DNA of 56,147 bases from a virus, in IMG/VR virus record IMGVR_UViG_3300036760_000361, positions 1 through 56,147 of that record; one strand, written 5' to 3'. The notes below the pieces were generated by a model that was not told the origin of the DNA, ran no database searches, and saw nothing but the letters and a program-made list of their open reading frames with translations. This document shows, piece by piece, positions 13,805 through 21,917 of this stretch. How positions within the stretch are numbered: position 1 is the first letter of the stretch; each line of letters begins with the position of its first letter. The translations under genes were made by a program, and so were the position numbers.

Positions 13805-14650
13805 ATGAGATTAGCAGGTGATGTTGATAAAGTATATAAAGAACTTTCTGAACTTCTGCCTAAAGAAGCGATTCAAAAAGCAGATAAGTCTGAGACGAAA
13901 AAGGGATACTCTACTGCTGGTTATGGATACCAGTATATCATAAACAGACTTAATGAGGTCTGTCATGTAGACGGATGGGGTTATGATTACAAGATTGTTG
14001 AAACATCCTCTGGAACATTCCAGAGTGGTAAGCCATACATAGACATAACAGTTGAGGTAACCATTAATATCTATCTTGCTGGAATGGATAACATCATAAC
14101 TATTTCAAGGAAATGCATTGGAAGTCATATATCTTCTGTTTATGGGGATGCACTCAAGGGTGCATTAACCAATGGAATTAAAAAAACCGCTGCTCTTTTT
14201 GGCGTGGGAAACCAAGCGTATCTTGGAATATTGGATGATGATGTTACCTATGAAGATGAGATAGGTGGCACTAAATTGCCCCCAGAGCCCAAGCCACAAC
14301 CACAAAAGCCCGAACTACAGCCACAGGCCAATATCCAACCAGAGAGGCCAAAGAAGCTATCTGACGAAGCCAAGAAGCTATTTGGTATTATTGTTAAAAT
14401 TGTAGGAAAAGATAAACATAAGATTACTGAATTGTTGCAATATGTAACAGGCAAGACGAGTCTTTACGATATTCCAGAGAGCGACATTCCAGCAATAACA
14501 ATTCAGATAAGTAAAGTTTTCAAGGAATGTCCAAGAGGAAAGAATCCCTGTGATTATTCTGAATGGGATAATTTAGGGGTTATTTGGTGTAAAAAAACTG
14601 GCAAGAAATGTCTTTTTCCAGAAGGTGAAAAGACGACGGAGGCTAAGTAA
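13805..14650 (+). CDS. erf: ERF-family single-strand annealing protein
   Basis: Residues 1-150 match the ERF/Rad52-like annealase pattern: YGYQYIIN, CHVDGWGYDYKI, ISRKCIGSHISS and GDALKGALTNGIKKTAALFGVG. A Pro/Gln-rich linker (residues about 158-180) follows. The C-terminal domain has CPRGKNPCDYSEW and CKKTGKKC, probably a zinc knuckle. It should anneal complementary single strands for recombination or circularisation, working with SSB and the nuclease at 16121. Confidence 0.85.
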   Translation: MRLAGDVDKVYKELSELLPKEAIQKADKSETKKGYSTAGYGYQYIINRLNEVCHVDGWGYDYKIVETSSGTFQSGKPYIDITVEVTINIYLAGMDNIITISRKCIGSHISSVYGDALKGALTNGIKKTAALFGVGNQAYLGILDDDVTYEDEIGGTKLPPEPKPQPQKPELQPQANIQPERPKKLSDEAKKLFGIIVKIVGKDKHKITELLQYVTGKTSLYDIPESDIPAITIQISKVFKECPRGKNPCDYSEWDNLGVIWCKKTGKKCLFPEGEKTTEAK

Positions 14651-14859
14651 TGATATATTTTTTGAGAAGTGAATATGTTATATTTAGATATGTTCGTTTT
14701 GGTGATAATTCCTATCCTATAATTAATCTTGATTCTATTGATAATATTTCTTTTAATGATACTATGATAGAGATTAAACTTAAGGGTGGAACTTGTATAA
14801 GATACAATGGTGAATATACAATAGAATATGAATGGAAAAATACCCCTAAAGAGGTATAA
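14650..14859 (+). CDS. 69-aa hypothetical beta-rich protein
   Basis: All-beta look (YVIFRYVRFGDNSYPIINLD, IEIKLKGGTCIRYNGEY). TAATG overlap with erf. It resembles small domains that bind nucleic acid, but no family is recognised. Confidence 0.6.
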   Translation: MIYFLRSEYVIFRYVRFGDNSYPIINLDSIDNISFNDTMIEIKLKGGTCIRYNGEYTIEYEWKNTPKEV

Positions 14860-14863
14860 GAAA

Positions 14864-15001
14864 ATGGTAATGACTAATTTACATAAGGATATTTTATTAA
14901 GTTATATTGAAGATATTGAGTGGGAACTAGTAAGGGAAGGGGATATTGTCAAGGCACTTGAAATATTAGATGTCTTGAAAATCTACATAAAGGAGGGATG
15001 A
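14864..15001 (+). CDS. 45-aa helical protein
   Basis: MTNLHKDILLSYIEDIEWE and EGDIVKALEILDVLKIYI suggest two helices. The stop overlaps the next start. No family recognised. Confidence 0.5.
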   Translation: MVMTNLHKDILLSYIEDIEWELVREGDIVKALEILDVLKIYIKEG

Positions 15002-15225
15002 TGAAAAGTTTATTTACATTATTGCTTTTGGTTTATTTGGGATGTATGCCATACCAAGTGTGGAATGTGCTGTCAGGTGCTATAAAGGCAGAGATAGGTA
15101 AGGATTATGCTTTATTTTATCTAACAGAAAAAGATTATTGTGATACGGCAACGGTTAGCGTGCAAACAAATGTAAAAAACAATACGGTTGAATTTTACGC
15201 TAATTGTGATAAGGTGAAGATATGA
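15001..15225 (+). CDS. 74-aa putative lipoprotein/secreted protein
   Basis: MKSLFTLLLLVYLGC is a signal sequence with a plausible lipobox Cys at residue 15. The remaining 59 residues contain DYALFYLTEKDYCD and VEFYANCDKVKI. I use the ATG at 15001, spaced properly from AAGGAGG; 14998 is an alternative. An envelope role such as superinfection exclusion is possible. Confidence 0.5.
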   Translation: MKSLFTLLLLVYLGCMPYQVWNVLSGAIKAEIGKDYALFYLTEKDYCDTATVSVQTNVKNNTVEFYANCDKVKI

Positions 15226-15416
15226 AAATACTTGAAACTATAACAAGACATAATATTACCTGTCCTTATTGTTACTCAAAATTCTCATTTTTAAAGGGAG
15301 ATATTTATAGAGTAACCATAGGTTGCATACGTGGAACTGTAGATGTAAATGGAATACCGTCTGATTTATATTGTCCTGTTTGTAGGGAACAAATTCCCAT
15401 TAGGGAAGAAAGGTGA
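15222..15416 (+). CDS. 64-aa zinc-ribbon protein, tandem copy 1
   Basis: CPYC at about residues 13-16 and CPVC near residue 54 frame a zinc ribbon. The segment SKFSFLKGDI is shared with the next gene. Starts inside the previous stop (ATGA). Confidence 0.65.
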   Translation: MKILETITRHNITCPYCYSKFSFLKGDIYRVTIGCIRGTVDVNGIPSDLYCPVCREQIPIREER

Positions 15417-15429
15417 AGGGAGATAGGAT

Positions 15430-15618
15430 ATGGAAAACATTGAAGTAATAACAAGGTATAATGTTATTTGTCCTTCCTGTGAATCAAAGTTTTCGTTTTT
15501 AAAGGGAGACATTAACGCAATCATTGTAGACAGAGACATAAAAGAAAATGGGATACCGTCCAATCTAATTTGTCCTGTTTGTGGGCAGGTAATTCCGATA
15601 TGGGTGGAATATGAGTAA
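15430..15618 (+). CDS. 62-aa zinc-ribbon protein, tandem copy 2
   Basis: Paralogue of the preceding gene: ITRYNVICPSCESKFSFLKG against ITRHNITCPYCYSKFSFLKG, and a shared CPVC near the end. The two copies have diverged substantially. Stop overlaps the next gene. Confidence 0.65.
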   Translation: MENIEVITRYNVICPSCESKFSFLKGDINAIIVDRDIKENGIPSNLICPVCGQVIPIWVEYE

Positions 15619-15901
15619 AGAAAAATTTTTAAGTGAATCAGAGTATAATATGATATGGGATTTAATGGTTAGTAAGGGATTTCCAATGTTTCATCTTATT
15701 GCGTTTACGGTTGATGAGACAGGCAGGCCAAAGTTTAATATGGTAAGTGGTTTAACCCATGAAACAGATTGCTTACATTTACTTGAAATAGTAGAATTAT
15801 TCCACGAGCAATTAAAGAAAATGTGTAGCTCTATAGCTGATGGATACAGATACCCAGACCCCGATAAGGATGATTTTGGAAACCCAAGAGGGTCATGCTA
15901 A
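15611..15901 (+). CDS. 96-aa hypothetical protein
   Basis: Reads as one alpha/beta domain (FHLIAFTVDETGRPKFNMVSGL, LLEIVELFHEQLKKMCSSI) ending in DPDKDDFGNPRGSC. No family recognised. Confidence 0.6.
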   Translation: MSKEKFLSESEYNMIWDLMVSKGFPMFHLIAFTVDETGRPKFNMVSGLTHETDCLHLLEIVELFHEQLKKMCSSIADGYRYPDPDKDDFGNPRGSC

Positions 15902-16131
15902 TGAGCGGAAAATATTTATCTAAGGAACAAAGAATGGACTCTAATTTCATTTTTGCTGTAATTGATGCCACAATAGCTGAATGGGGTAGGGCAAGATTAG
16001 ATTGTGGACACGAAACAGATGGAACAGAAATAGTGCTCATACCACAAAAAGATAAAACTTATCTTGCGGTATGTCCTCCATGCGAAAAAGAATATATGTT
16101 GAAAAAGGAAGAGGATAAGGTTGGAGATTAA
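15901..16131 (+). CDS. 76-aa Cys-containing protein
   Basis: LDCGHETDG and CPPCEKEYML supply CxxH/CxxC-type ligands for a zinc ribbon. I choose 15901 (TAATG overlap, AGAGGG spaced eight bases) over 15895. Confidence 0.6.
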   Translation: MSGKYLSKEQRMDSNFIFAVIDATIAEWGRARLDCGHETDGTEIVLIPQKDKTYLAVCPPCEKEYMLKKEEDKVGD

Positions 16132-16951
16132 AGAAGATACTTCTATTAAGCAATTTATATTTGAAGAAATTCAAAGAAATTTAGGGAAAGAAGTCAGAGA
16201 AGGGATACATCTGAGCGACCTGTTATCTCCGAGAAAAGCATACTGGCAAAAAACAGTTCCCATGCTTCCAGAAACAAAAGAAATAATCTATTGGTTGAGT
16301 GGAAGGGGACATGAATCTGCATTTCTAAGAATATCAAATTTTGAGCATGGTGAGGCAAGGCAATGGGAAGGAATCTGGTATACCCCTGATATTCTATTTA
16401 ACTTTCCAGTTGAGATAAAAACCACCAGACGTGGATATTTGCCAAAAGAAGGAAATGAAGCCGAAAAATATGCTCATTATCTTAAACAGGTTAAGGGATA
16501 TTGTGCAATTACAAACAAGAAACAGGCATGGTTAATTGTGTGGTATCTGTCGTTATTTGATGCTGAGGGAAATAAAACAACTCCAGACTTTTTTACTTAT
16601 CGGGTAGAATTTACAGATGAAGAACTTGAGGAAGAAAGAAAGAGAATGTTATGGCAAAGAGACTTACTTTTAAAGGTATTGGAAACCCATGAATTTAATT
16701 TATTAGAGCCTTGCGAGGAATGGATGTGCTTCCGAAAAGAACGTGAAATGATTACTAAACCATTCTGTAAAACTTGCGATAAAGAATTTAATACATCGTG
16801 GGGAATAAACAAACACATAAATTCTAAAACTGGTGCTGGGCATGAGACAATAGATGCAACATATATAGAGAAAAGGGTTATCCAATGCAAATATTATGAA
16901 AGATGTATTGGTGGGGAAACAGAATTTTATGACTTTGGAGAGGAGGTATGA
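16121..16951 (+). CDS. Cas4/RecB-like PD-(D/E)XK nuclease
   Basis: Catalytic residues are visible: D90 in TPDILF, E98-I-K100, and Q123-VKG-Y127 of the RecB/Cas4-type motif. The C-terminal third has CEEWMC (about 200-205), a C2H2-like finger CKTCDKEF...H near 215-235 and CKYYERC near 260, suggesting metal or cluster binding. Start codon is TTG after GAAGAGGATAAGG. It probably resects DNA for ERF-mediated annealing; Cas4-like phage proteins of this sort are common recombination exonucleases. Confidence 0.8.
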   Translation: MEIKEDTSIKQFIFEEIQRNLGKEVREGIHLSDLLSPRKAYWQKTVPMLPETKEIIYWLSGRGHESAFLRISNFEHGEARQWEGIWYTPDILFNFPVEIKTTRRGYLPKEGNEAEKYAHYLKQVKGYCAITNKKQAWLIVWYLSLFDAEGNKTTPDFFTYRVEFTDEELEEERKRMLWQRDLLLKVLETHEFNLLEPCEEWMCFRKEREMITKPFCKTCDKEFNTSWGINKHINSKTGAGHETIDATYIEKRVIQCKYYERCIGGETEFYDFGEEV

Positions 16952-17163
16952 TGGTAACTGGTTTACATGATGGGTTTAGAACATTAGAATGTGGTGAAGT
17001 TAAAATCACCATAGTAGTCCCAAAGGAAAATGCTCAGGAAGCATTAAAAATGTGGCATAATAAAGTAGCAGTTATGACGTTAGATGAGGCTCAGGAATTA
17101 GCAAATAATATATGTAAGTGTGGTGGTGAATGTGAGAAAGAAACAGAAGAAACTGGAATATAA
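16948..17163 (+). CDS. 71-aa hypothetical protein with Cys tail
   Basis: Alpha/beta N-terminus (VKITIVVPKENAQEALKMW) and a C-terminal CKCGGEC. ATGA overlap with the nuclease. No family recognised. Confidence 0.55.
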   Translation: MMVTGLHDGFRTLECGEVKITIVVPKENAQEALKMWHNKVAVMTLDEAQELANNICKCGGECEKETEETGI

Positions 17164-17377
17164 GTTACTCAAAGAACTTCCGTTCATGAAGAAAGGTTCT
17201 ATATTTATTTTTAACAAAATCGAGAATAAGGAAGGAGGATTTAGTTATTACTTTTCTTATGTTAAGGGTGGAGATAAAAATAAGGTTATCATTTTTTCTC
17301 AGGATATAGTAGAGAACTGTCCCAACTGGTTCAAGCCAGTCATAAAATCTGATACTAAGGGGGCATGGTATGAATAA
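17132..17377 (+). CDS. 81-aa basic hypothetical protein
   Basis: Opens MRKKQKKLEYKLLKELPFMKK; the core is beta-rich (FSYYFSYVKGGDKNKVIIFS). Start uncertain: GTG at 17132 or at 17120, both within the previous gene. No family recognised. Confidence 0.5.
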   Translation: MRKKQKKLEYKLLKELPFMKKGSIFIFNKIENKEGGFSYYFSYVKGGDKNKVIIFSQDIVENCPNWFKPVIKSDTKGAWYE

Positions 17378-17585
17378 ATTAGATGGAAATTCAACATGTT
17401 TTGTTTGTAATAAAAAAGCAGATGGTTATATTGTGATTGAGGGCAGGGATGAAAATAGGAAGACAAGAAGAAAGGTAGAAATATTTTTATGTTCTAATCA
17501 CATGAGAGAGTGGACAGATAATGAACTCGATGATTTAATAATACAAATAATAAAAAAAGGAAGAAATGAATGGTTCATAAAATAA
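17370..17585 (+). CDS. 71-aa zinc-knuckle protein
   Basis: CFVCNKKADGYIVIEGRDE and a Cys-x3-His (CSNHMREW) near residues 47-51 form a treble-clef-like site. No family recognised. Confidence 0.6.
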   Translation: MNKLDGNSTCFVCNKKADGYIVIEGRDENRKTRRKVEIFLCSNHMREWTDNELDDLIIQIIKKGRNEWFIK

Positions 17586-17794
17586 AAAAACAAGTCCAGC
17601 ATGTATGTCAAGTAATGCCAGTAACGAACATTGTGGTTGGAATTGATTATAATAATCTTGCTATTAATGAAGCAGATAAGGTTCAGTTGAAATGGTCTAC
17701 CCTGTGCCAATGTGTAAAGTGTGGTAGAATTGTAGTAACGGATTCCCTTATTAAGCGGAAGGAAGAGGAGCTTATAACTACAGAGGGAGCATAA
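17570..17794 (+). CDS. 74-aa hypothetical protein with CxCxxC
   Basis: CQCVKCGRIVVTD near residues 46-58 gives a Cys knuckle after a beta segment. Overlaps both neighbours slightly. No family recognised. Confidence 0.55.
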   Translation: MVHKIKKQVQHVCQVMPVTNIVVGIDYNNLAINEADKVQLKWSTLCQCVKCGRIVVTDSLIKRKEEELITTEGA

Positions 17795-18024
17795 TGACAA
17801 AGAAGGCACAGAAAACTAAACTTGAGCGTCCCTTATATGATTATCTGAATGGTAATAAGGAAGTATTGTCTCGTGATGGTAAAACATATAATGTTGTTTT
17901 GTTGCCTAATTTCAGTGAGAGGTCTTTCATTACTATGGGAGACCTTGGCTTTTTAACTGGACAAGCACTTCTGGATTATTTAGAAATAAAGGAAAGGGAG
18001 TTTAATGGTAAGAATAGAGGATGA
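17794..18024 (+). CDS. 76-aa hypothetical protein upstream of initiator
   Basis: Lys-rich start (TKKAQKTKLERPLYDYL) then ERSFITMGDLGFLTGQALLDYLEIKE, mostly helical. It overlaps the initiator start, so it may be a small replication accessory. Confidence 0.55.
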   Translation: MTKKAQKTKLERPLYDYLNGNKEVLSRDGKTYNVVLLPNFSERSFITMGDLGFLTGQALLDYLEIKEREFNGKNRG

Positions 18025-18580
18025 CTTGCTTGATGCACTTAGTAAAGCAAGGATAAGAGGTAAGGATTGGCAACTTATATGCTGTATATTAAAACTTCAT
18101 AATCGCAAGGAATATATAACAATATCTCAGTTTTCGCATAGAACTGGTATATCAATGAGGCATGTGAGCAATGGACTGGGAAGGCTAATTTCAAGAAATA
18201 TAATTCTGAAATATGTGGAAGACACAGAAATATATTATACAATTAATGAAAACACTGCTATGTGGATTGATGAGATAAAAGAAATAGAGCCAGGAGACGA
18301 TATAATAGTTAAACCAGATGAAATCAAGGTATCGAAATTCTTTTTTGAATTTTATAATATGTATCCTAATAAGGTTAATTTCCTACTGACAAAAAAGAAA
18401 TGGGCTGAACTAAACCCAGACGATGAACTGGCTCAATACATAATCAAAAGATTAAAGTTATTTATAAGGTCTGAGGATTGGAATAGGGATGGTGGGAAAT
18501 GGATACCTGCTGCTCATACTTTCATTATGTATAGAAGATGGGAAGATGAACCAAAAATAAAGAAAGGATGGAAAGAATAA
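18005..18580 (+). CDS. O-like replication initiator / helicase loader
   Basis: Residues 1-75 form a winged helix like the N-terminus of phage replication protein O: LSKARIRGKDWQLICCILKL, then a TISQFSHRTGISMRHVSNGLGRL recognition region. Residues 110-190 resemble the helical C-terminal domain of DnaD/O-type loaders (KKWAELNPDDEL, WIPAAHTFIMYRRWEDE). Two genes later comes the helicase. It likely binds the phage origin and loads the helicase. Known O-type initiators often have their origin inside or near the gene. Confidence 0.75.
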   Translation: MVRIEDDLLDALSKARIRGKDWQLICCILKLHNRKEYITISQFSHRTGISMRHVSNGLGRLISRNIILKYVEDTEIYYTINENTAMWIDEIKEIEPGDDIIVKPDEIKVSKFFFEFYNMYPNKVNFLLTKKKWAELNPDDELAQYIIKRLKLFIRSEDWNRDGGKWIPAAHTFIMYRRWEDEPKIKKGWKE

Positions 18581-18747
18581 TGTTTCCTTGCACAGATATA
18601 GAATATATTAAAAAAACAATTCTCAAGAAAGCAAGGGGTGTTAAAGATGAGAATATTAAACTTGGTTTGACGATGGCAATAATAATCATAGAAGAACATC
18701 AAGGCATAAAGAGACCAAAACCTGCGGAGGTAAGTAAAAGAAAGTGA
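18580..18747 (+). CDS. 55-aa hypothetical protein between initiator and helicase
   Basis: Helical basic protein (YIKKTILKKARGVKDENIKL, LTMAIIIIEEHQG). Coupled on both sides (TAATG, GTGA). Position suggests a helicase accessory; no motif proves it. Confidence 0.6.
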   Translation: MFPCTDIEYIKKTILKKARGVKDENIKLGLTMAIIIIEEHQGIKRPKPAEVSKRK

Positions 18748-19604
18748 ATAAAAACCTTGAAAATTACGCTGGTGATGACAGGATTATTAGTTCATTTGAA
18801 GCATTTGAAGAGTTAAGTAAAAATAACATAGACCTTAATCTTCTTAAGACTAATATGCCACGCTTGGATGAATTAACTGGTGGTGGATTTTACAAAGGTT
18901 CTATAATTGTAGTTAGCGGTGTAACAGGGGAAGGTAAAACACTTTGGTGCCAGACCTTAACAAAAAATTTTGTAGACCAAGGAATTAAGCCATTATGGTT
19001 CGAGTATGAAGTTATGGCAATACAATTCCTGAAGCAATTTGAGCAACCATTGCCATATTTTCACATGCCACGGATGTTAAAGAACGGAAGTATATCTTGG
19101 TTATTTGATAGAATTTATGAAGCCATAGCAAAATATAAAATAGATGTTGTATTCATTGACCATCTTCACTTTCTTGCTGATGTATTGCAATCAAAAAATA
19201 CAAGTTTAGATATAGGAAGAATAATGAGAATGTTAAAGAATTTAGCTACCGAGACTGCAACTGTTGTGTTTCTTGTAGCCCATACGCATAAGACAGAAGT
19301 AGATACTGAGCTTGGCATAGGATGCACCAGAGATTCTTCGTTCATTGAACAGGATGCAGATGGGGTATTTTATATCTGGAGAAGGGTTAATACCGATAAT
19401 CGTGCCGTGCTTAAAATAGCTAAGTATAGGGGAAATGATGGGCTGGCTTGGAATAAAAAAATTCAACTAATGAAGTTAGGTAAGTATCTGGTAGAGGTTA
19501 AAGATGAGCCAGAAGAAGTCAAGAAAGCAAGGAAGCCTAAAAAAGTTTATACACCAGGGGAAGATGATGATGACGAATCAGGGTTATTCAAACTCTTGTC
19601 TTGA
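18744..19604 (+). CDS. DnaB-like replicative helicase (RecA-fold ATPase)
   Basis: Walker A GVTGEGKT at about residues 54-61, Walker B IDVVFIDHL near 134-142 and an arginine-bearing C-terminal strand with WRRVNTDNRA. At 286 aa it has only the DnaB/KaiC-type ATPase domain and lacks the N-terminal DnaB collar. It ends in a Lys-rich tail and an acidic tip (GEDDDDESG). Start is GTG overlapping the previous stop. It should unwind DNA at the fork. Confidence 0.85.
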   Translation: MNKNLENYAGDDRIISSFEAFEELSKNNIDLNLLKTNMPRLDELTGGGFYKGSIIVVSGVTGEGKTLWCQTLTKNFVDQGIKPLWFEYEVMAIQFLKQFEQPLPYFHMPRMLKNGSISWLFDRIYEAIAKYKIDVVFIDHLHFLADVLQSKNTSLDIGRIMRMLKNLATETATVVFLVAHTHKTEVDTELGIGCTRDSSFIEQDADGVFYIWRRVNTDNRAVLKIAKYRGNDGLAWNKKIQLMKLGKYLVEVKDEPEEVKKARKPKKVYTPGEDDDDESGLFKLLS

Positions 19605-19629
19605 CAAATTTATAAATTTATGCTATTAT
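19601..19629 (+). promoter_or_regulatory. sigma-70-type promoter
   Basis: TTGACA, 17-base spacer, TATTAT. It starts right at the helicase stop and serves the run of small genes from 19650. Confidence 0.8.
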
Positions 19630-19649
19630 AATTAAAATAGGAGGAAAAG

Positions 19650-19826
19650 ATGGAAGAGAGTAGAGATTTTAAAGAAGGATATAGAATTGGATTTGAGGAA
19701 GGTTCAAGGGAACGATATGATGAAGGCTTTGATGATGGGGAAAAGGCTGGCTATAAAGATGGATTTAAAAATGGATATGAAAGGGCAATAGAGGATGTTC
19801 AAGAACAAATTAGTCAATTATCTTAA
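19650..19826 (+). CDS. 58-aa GY-DG repeat protein
   Basis: Tandem repeats of the form (G)-Y/F-x2-G run through it: FKEGYRIGFEEGSRERYDEG, then FDDGEKAGYKDGFKNGY. Acidic and aromatic heptad-like repeats of this kind occur in Yae1-type proteins. GGAGG precedes the ATG. A related gene occurs at 21600. Confidence 0.65.
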   Translation: MEESRDFKEGYRIGFEEGSRERYDEGFDDGEKAGYKDGFKNGYERAIEDVQEQISQLS

Positions 19827-20043
19827 GAAAAATATCTTACTTAAGGTAGGTGCTTTTGGTGGCGTAACAGGTTGTGTATTTGTAGCATTTGGACTTCCAC
19901 TGGAAGCAAATACAATATGGGTTCTTACAAATCCATTTATTGCAATTCATAATTATAGGATAAAAGAATATGGTCAGATGATACTGTGGTCTGTTTATAT
20001 TTGTATAGCCGTATTCGGATTAATATATAATTGGGGGAATTAA
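19795..20043 (+). CDS. 82-aa membrane protein
   Basis: Three hydrophobic segments are visible: about 15-33, 40-52 and 61-80. The start overlaps the previous gene by 32 bases and has a poorly spaced ribosome binding site, so the exact start is unsure. No family recognised. Confidence 0.55.
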   Translation: MFKNKLVNYLKKNILLKVGAFGGVTGCVFVAFGLPLEANTIWVLTNPFIAIHNYRIKEYGQMILWSVYICIAVFGLIYNWGN

Positions 20044-20044
20044 A

Positions 20045-20305
20045 ATGCCAGTAAGTTTAGATGATAGTTTATTTTCCATAAAACATTTAGTATACTGTGA
20101 ATTGCCAGGAATTACGTGTAAGGTATGCAATGAGGAAGTTAGCAATAAACTTGGTTATTTTATCTTACATGGACATAATTCTTATTGGTGCTGTGTAAAA
20201 CATGGTATCAAAGAAAAGGCTATTGATATAAAGGGAATAGATGCATGGACTTTAGCTATAATGGTAAAAAGTTTACAGGAAAAAGAGAGAAGAAATCATG
20301 AATAG
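20045..20305 (+). CDS. 86-aa Cys/His protein
   Basis: CKVC near residue 26 and WCCVKHG near residues 51-57 suggest a treble-clef zinc fold. ATG just after the previous stop. No family recognised. Confidence 0.6.
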   Translation: MPVSLDDSLFSIKHLVYCELPGITCKVCNEEVSNKLGYFILHGHNSYWCCVKHGIKEKAIDIKGIDAWTLAIMVKSLQEKERRNHE

Positions 20306-20489
20306 AAAAATTAAAACAAAACCAGACGAAGATACCTACGAAGGTCTAATAATTAGTGGATACTTTTCTGGAAAACGAACATATTTGTGGTTCGGAGAAA
20401 AGGTAGATATAGGTATAACAAAATTTTTAGGAACTTTATCTGGACAAAAACTTTATAGACTTGCAAAAGCTATCGTTAGACAGTTTTAG
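20298..20489 (+). CDS. 63-aa hypothetical protein
   Basis: Small alpha/beta protein (YEGLIISGYFSGKRTYLWFGE, then a helix GQKLYRLAKAIVRQF). Coupled to the previous gene. No family recognised. Confidence 0.55.
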   Translation: MNRKIKTKPDEDTYEGLIISGYFSGKRTYLWFGEKVDIGITKFLGTLSGQKLYRLAKAIVRQF

Positions 20490-20497
20490 GATAAATA

Positions 20498-21589
20498 ATG
20501 ATGAAACCTTGGACTAAGGAAGAAGAAGTAAAATTAAATCAACTTCTTGAAAGTGGAGATTTTAATATTTCTGCTATAGCATATATGTTAGACAGAAGTT
20601 ATGGTTCTGTTCAGAAAAAAGTTATGCGATGTAGGGTTGATAAGGTGAATTTACCTACAAAAAAAGATATTAAGCCAAGACCTATAGACTTAATAAGGGA
20701 ACTTAAAATAAAATTATCTGAATTACCAAGGGAAGATATTAAAGTTTCTACATATAAAGAAAAAGAGGGGGATACATTAATAGTTCATTTTACTGATTGG
20801 CATATAGGTCGTATAGTAAAAAATGAAGACGGTGATGAAATCTATAATGTTAAGATTTTCAAGGAAAGGGTAAATAAGTTATTATCGGAAATTTTAACAT
20901 TATTAGATTTATATATTGTAAAAGGAACACCCATAAGAGACGTTGTGATTCTTTCAACTGGAGACATTCTTGACGGAATGGGCATCTTTGCTTCTCAGGA
21001 ATCGGTATCTGAAACATCACCACCCTTTCAGGTTATGCTGGCTGTAGAAGTGATACAGAATTTTATCCTATCATTGATTAGAAGAAAATTACACATATCT
21101 TTCTATGGGGTCAAGGGAAATCATGGAGAAATAAGAGAAGGTGGTAAATCCAGAGACCCTAATGCTAATTGGGATTTAATGTTGTATCTCATTCTAAAAT
21201 TCTGGGCTGATACTGTAGTCAAGGGAAGTGATATTACAATTCATTATTCTGAGTTAGATTACCTTAATCTTAATGTGCAAGGATGGAAATATCACATAAG
21301 GCATATTGCTCCCCAACAAGGAGAAACTCCAGCTGGCAAGGCTAAATTCCTTGGGTGGGCAAGAAAACACAAATTCGATGTTATTGTGTCTGGACATTAT
21401 CATCATTATTCCATTAGCGACAAGTTGGGAATAACACTCATGAAGGGTGGTTCGCTGGTAGGTTCAGATGAATTAACAGAACAAATGGCAGAGGAAAGTG
21501 AACCCATCCAACTGCTATTTGGTTGTAGTAAAAAAAGACCAGTTACGTTTGTATATGCGATTGACCTTGGTCAAAGAAAACAGAAGTAA
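20498..21589 (+). CDS. Myb/SANT-like plus calcineurin-type metallophosphoesterase
   Basis: Residues 1-48 form a helix-turn-helix of SANT/Myb type (KPWTKEEEVKLNQLL, ISAIAYMLDRSYGSVQKKV). The phosphoesterase domain then shows D100-x-H102, GD at 155-156 (TGDILDG), GNHGE at 207-211 and GHYHH at 299-303, a full metal site. Related SbcD/Mre11-like enzymes are DNA nucleases, and other phage members may process nucleotides. The fused DNA-binding domain favours DNA processing. Confidence 0.8.
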   Translation: MMKPWTKEEEVKLNQLLESGDFNISAIAYMLDRSYGSVQKKVMRCRVDKVNLPTKKDIKPRPIDLIRELKIKLSELPREDIKVSTYKEKEGDTLIVHFTDWHIGRIVKNEDGDEIYNVKIFKERVNKLLSEILTLLDLYIVKGTPIRDVVILSTGDILDGMGIFASQESVSETSPPFQVMLAVEVIQNFILSLIRRKLHISFYGVKGNHGEIREGGKSRDPNANWDLMLYLILKFWADTVVKGSDITIHYSELDYLNLNVQGWKYHIRHIAPQQGETPAGKAKFLGWARKHKFDVIVSGHYHHYSISDKLGITLMKGGSLVGSDELTEQMAEESEPIQLLFGCSKKRPVTFVYAIDLGQRKQK

Positions 21590-21599
21590 GGAGGAAATA

Positions 21600-21785
21600 A
21601 TGACAGAATATGAAAGGGGTTATGAGGATGGCAAGGCACAGGGAATAAAAGATGGATATGAAATGGCATGTGATGATATTAAAAGAAGAATTGTAGCATA
21701 CCAAGCCCAGTGTAGGATTAAGGCATGGCATATCGGATTTTTTATTGCTATTATAGCTTTAATATTTTATATCTTTGGGAGATAA
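21600..21785 (+). CDS. 61-aa GY-DG repeat protein with membrane anchor
   Basis: MTEYERGYEDGKAQGIKDGY repeats the pattern of the 19650 protein, and residues 45-60 form a membrane helix (IGFFIAIIALIFYIFG). AAGGAGG lies correctly before the ATG at 21600; the longer frame upstream is out of context. Confidence 0.6.
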   Translation: MTEYERGYEDGKAQGIKDGYEMACDDIKRRIVAYQAQCRIKAWHIGFFIAIIALIFYIFGR

Positions 21786-21916
21786 TGATGTTATACCAAA
21801 TATTATACTGGATGATGTTAATAAGTTTCTTTGGGCTATCAATGCAGGGAACTCCCAAGATGATATTTATTGGTATTTTATTAACAATGGTAAACGCAAT
21901 TTTATTTTGGAGGTAA
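21785..21916 (+). CDS. 43-aa hydrophobic peptide
   Basis: Two membrane helices (LYQILYWMMLISFFGLSM and MIFIGILLTMVNAILFW). TAATGATG overlap with the previous gene. No family recognised. Confidence 0.5.
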   Translation: MMLYQILYWMMLISFFGLSMQGTPKMIFIGILLTMVNAILFWR

Positions 21917-21917
21917 T

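Noticed and set aside
4203-19320. Other TGGCA-containing sites as sigma-54 promoters
   Set aside because: Sites near 4205, 6663, 7692 and 19313 have the wrong spacing to any GC at -12 and are inside genes.
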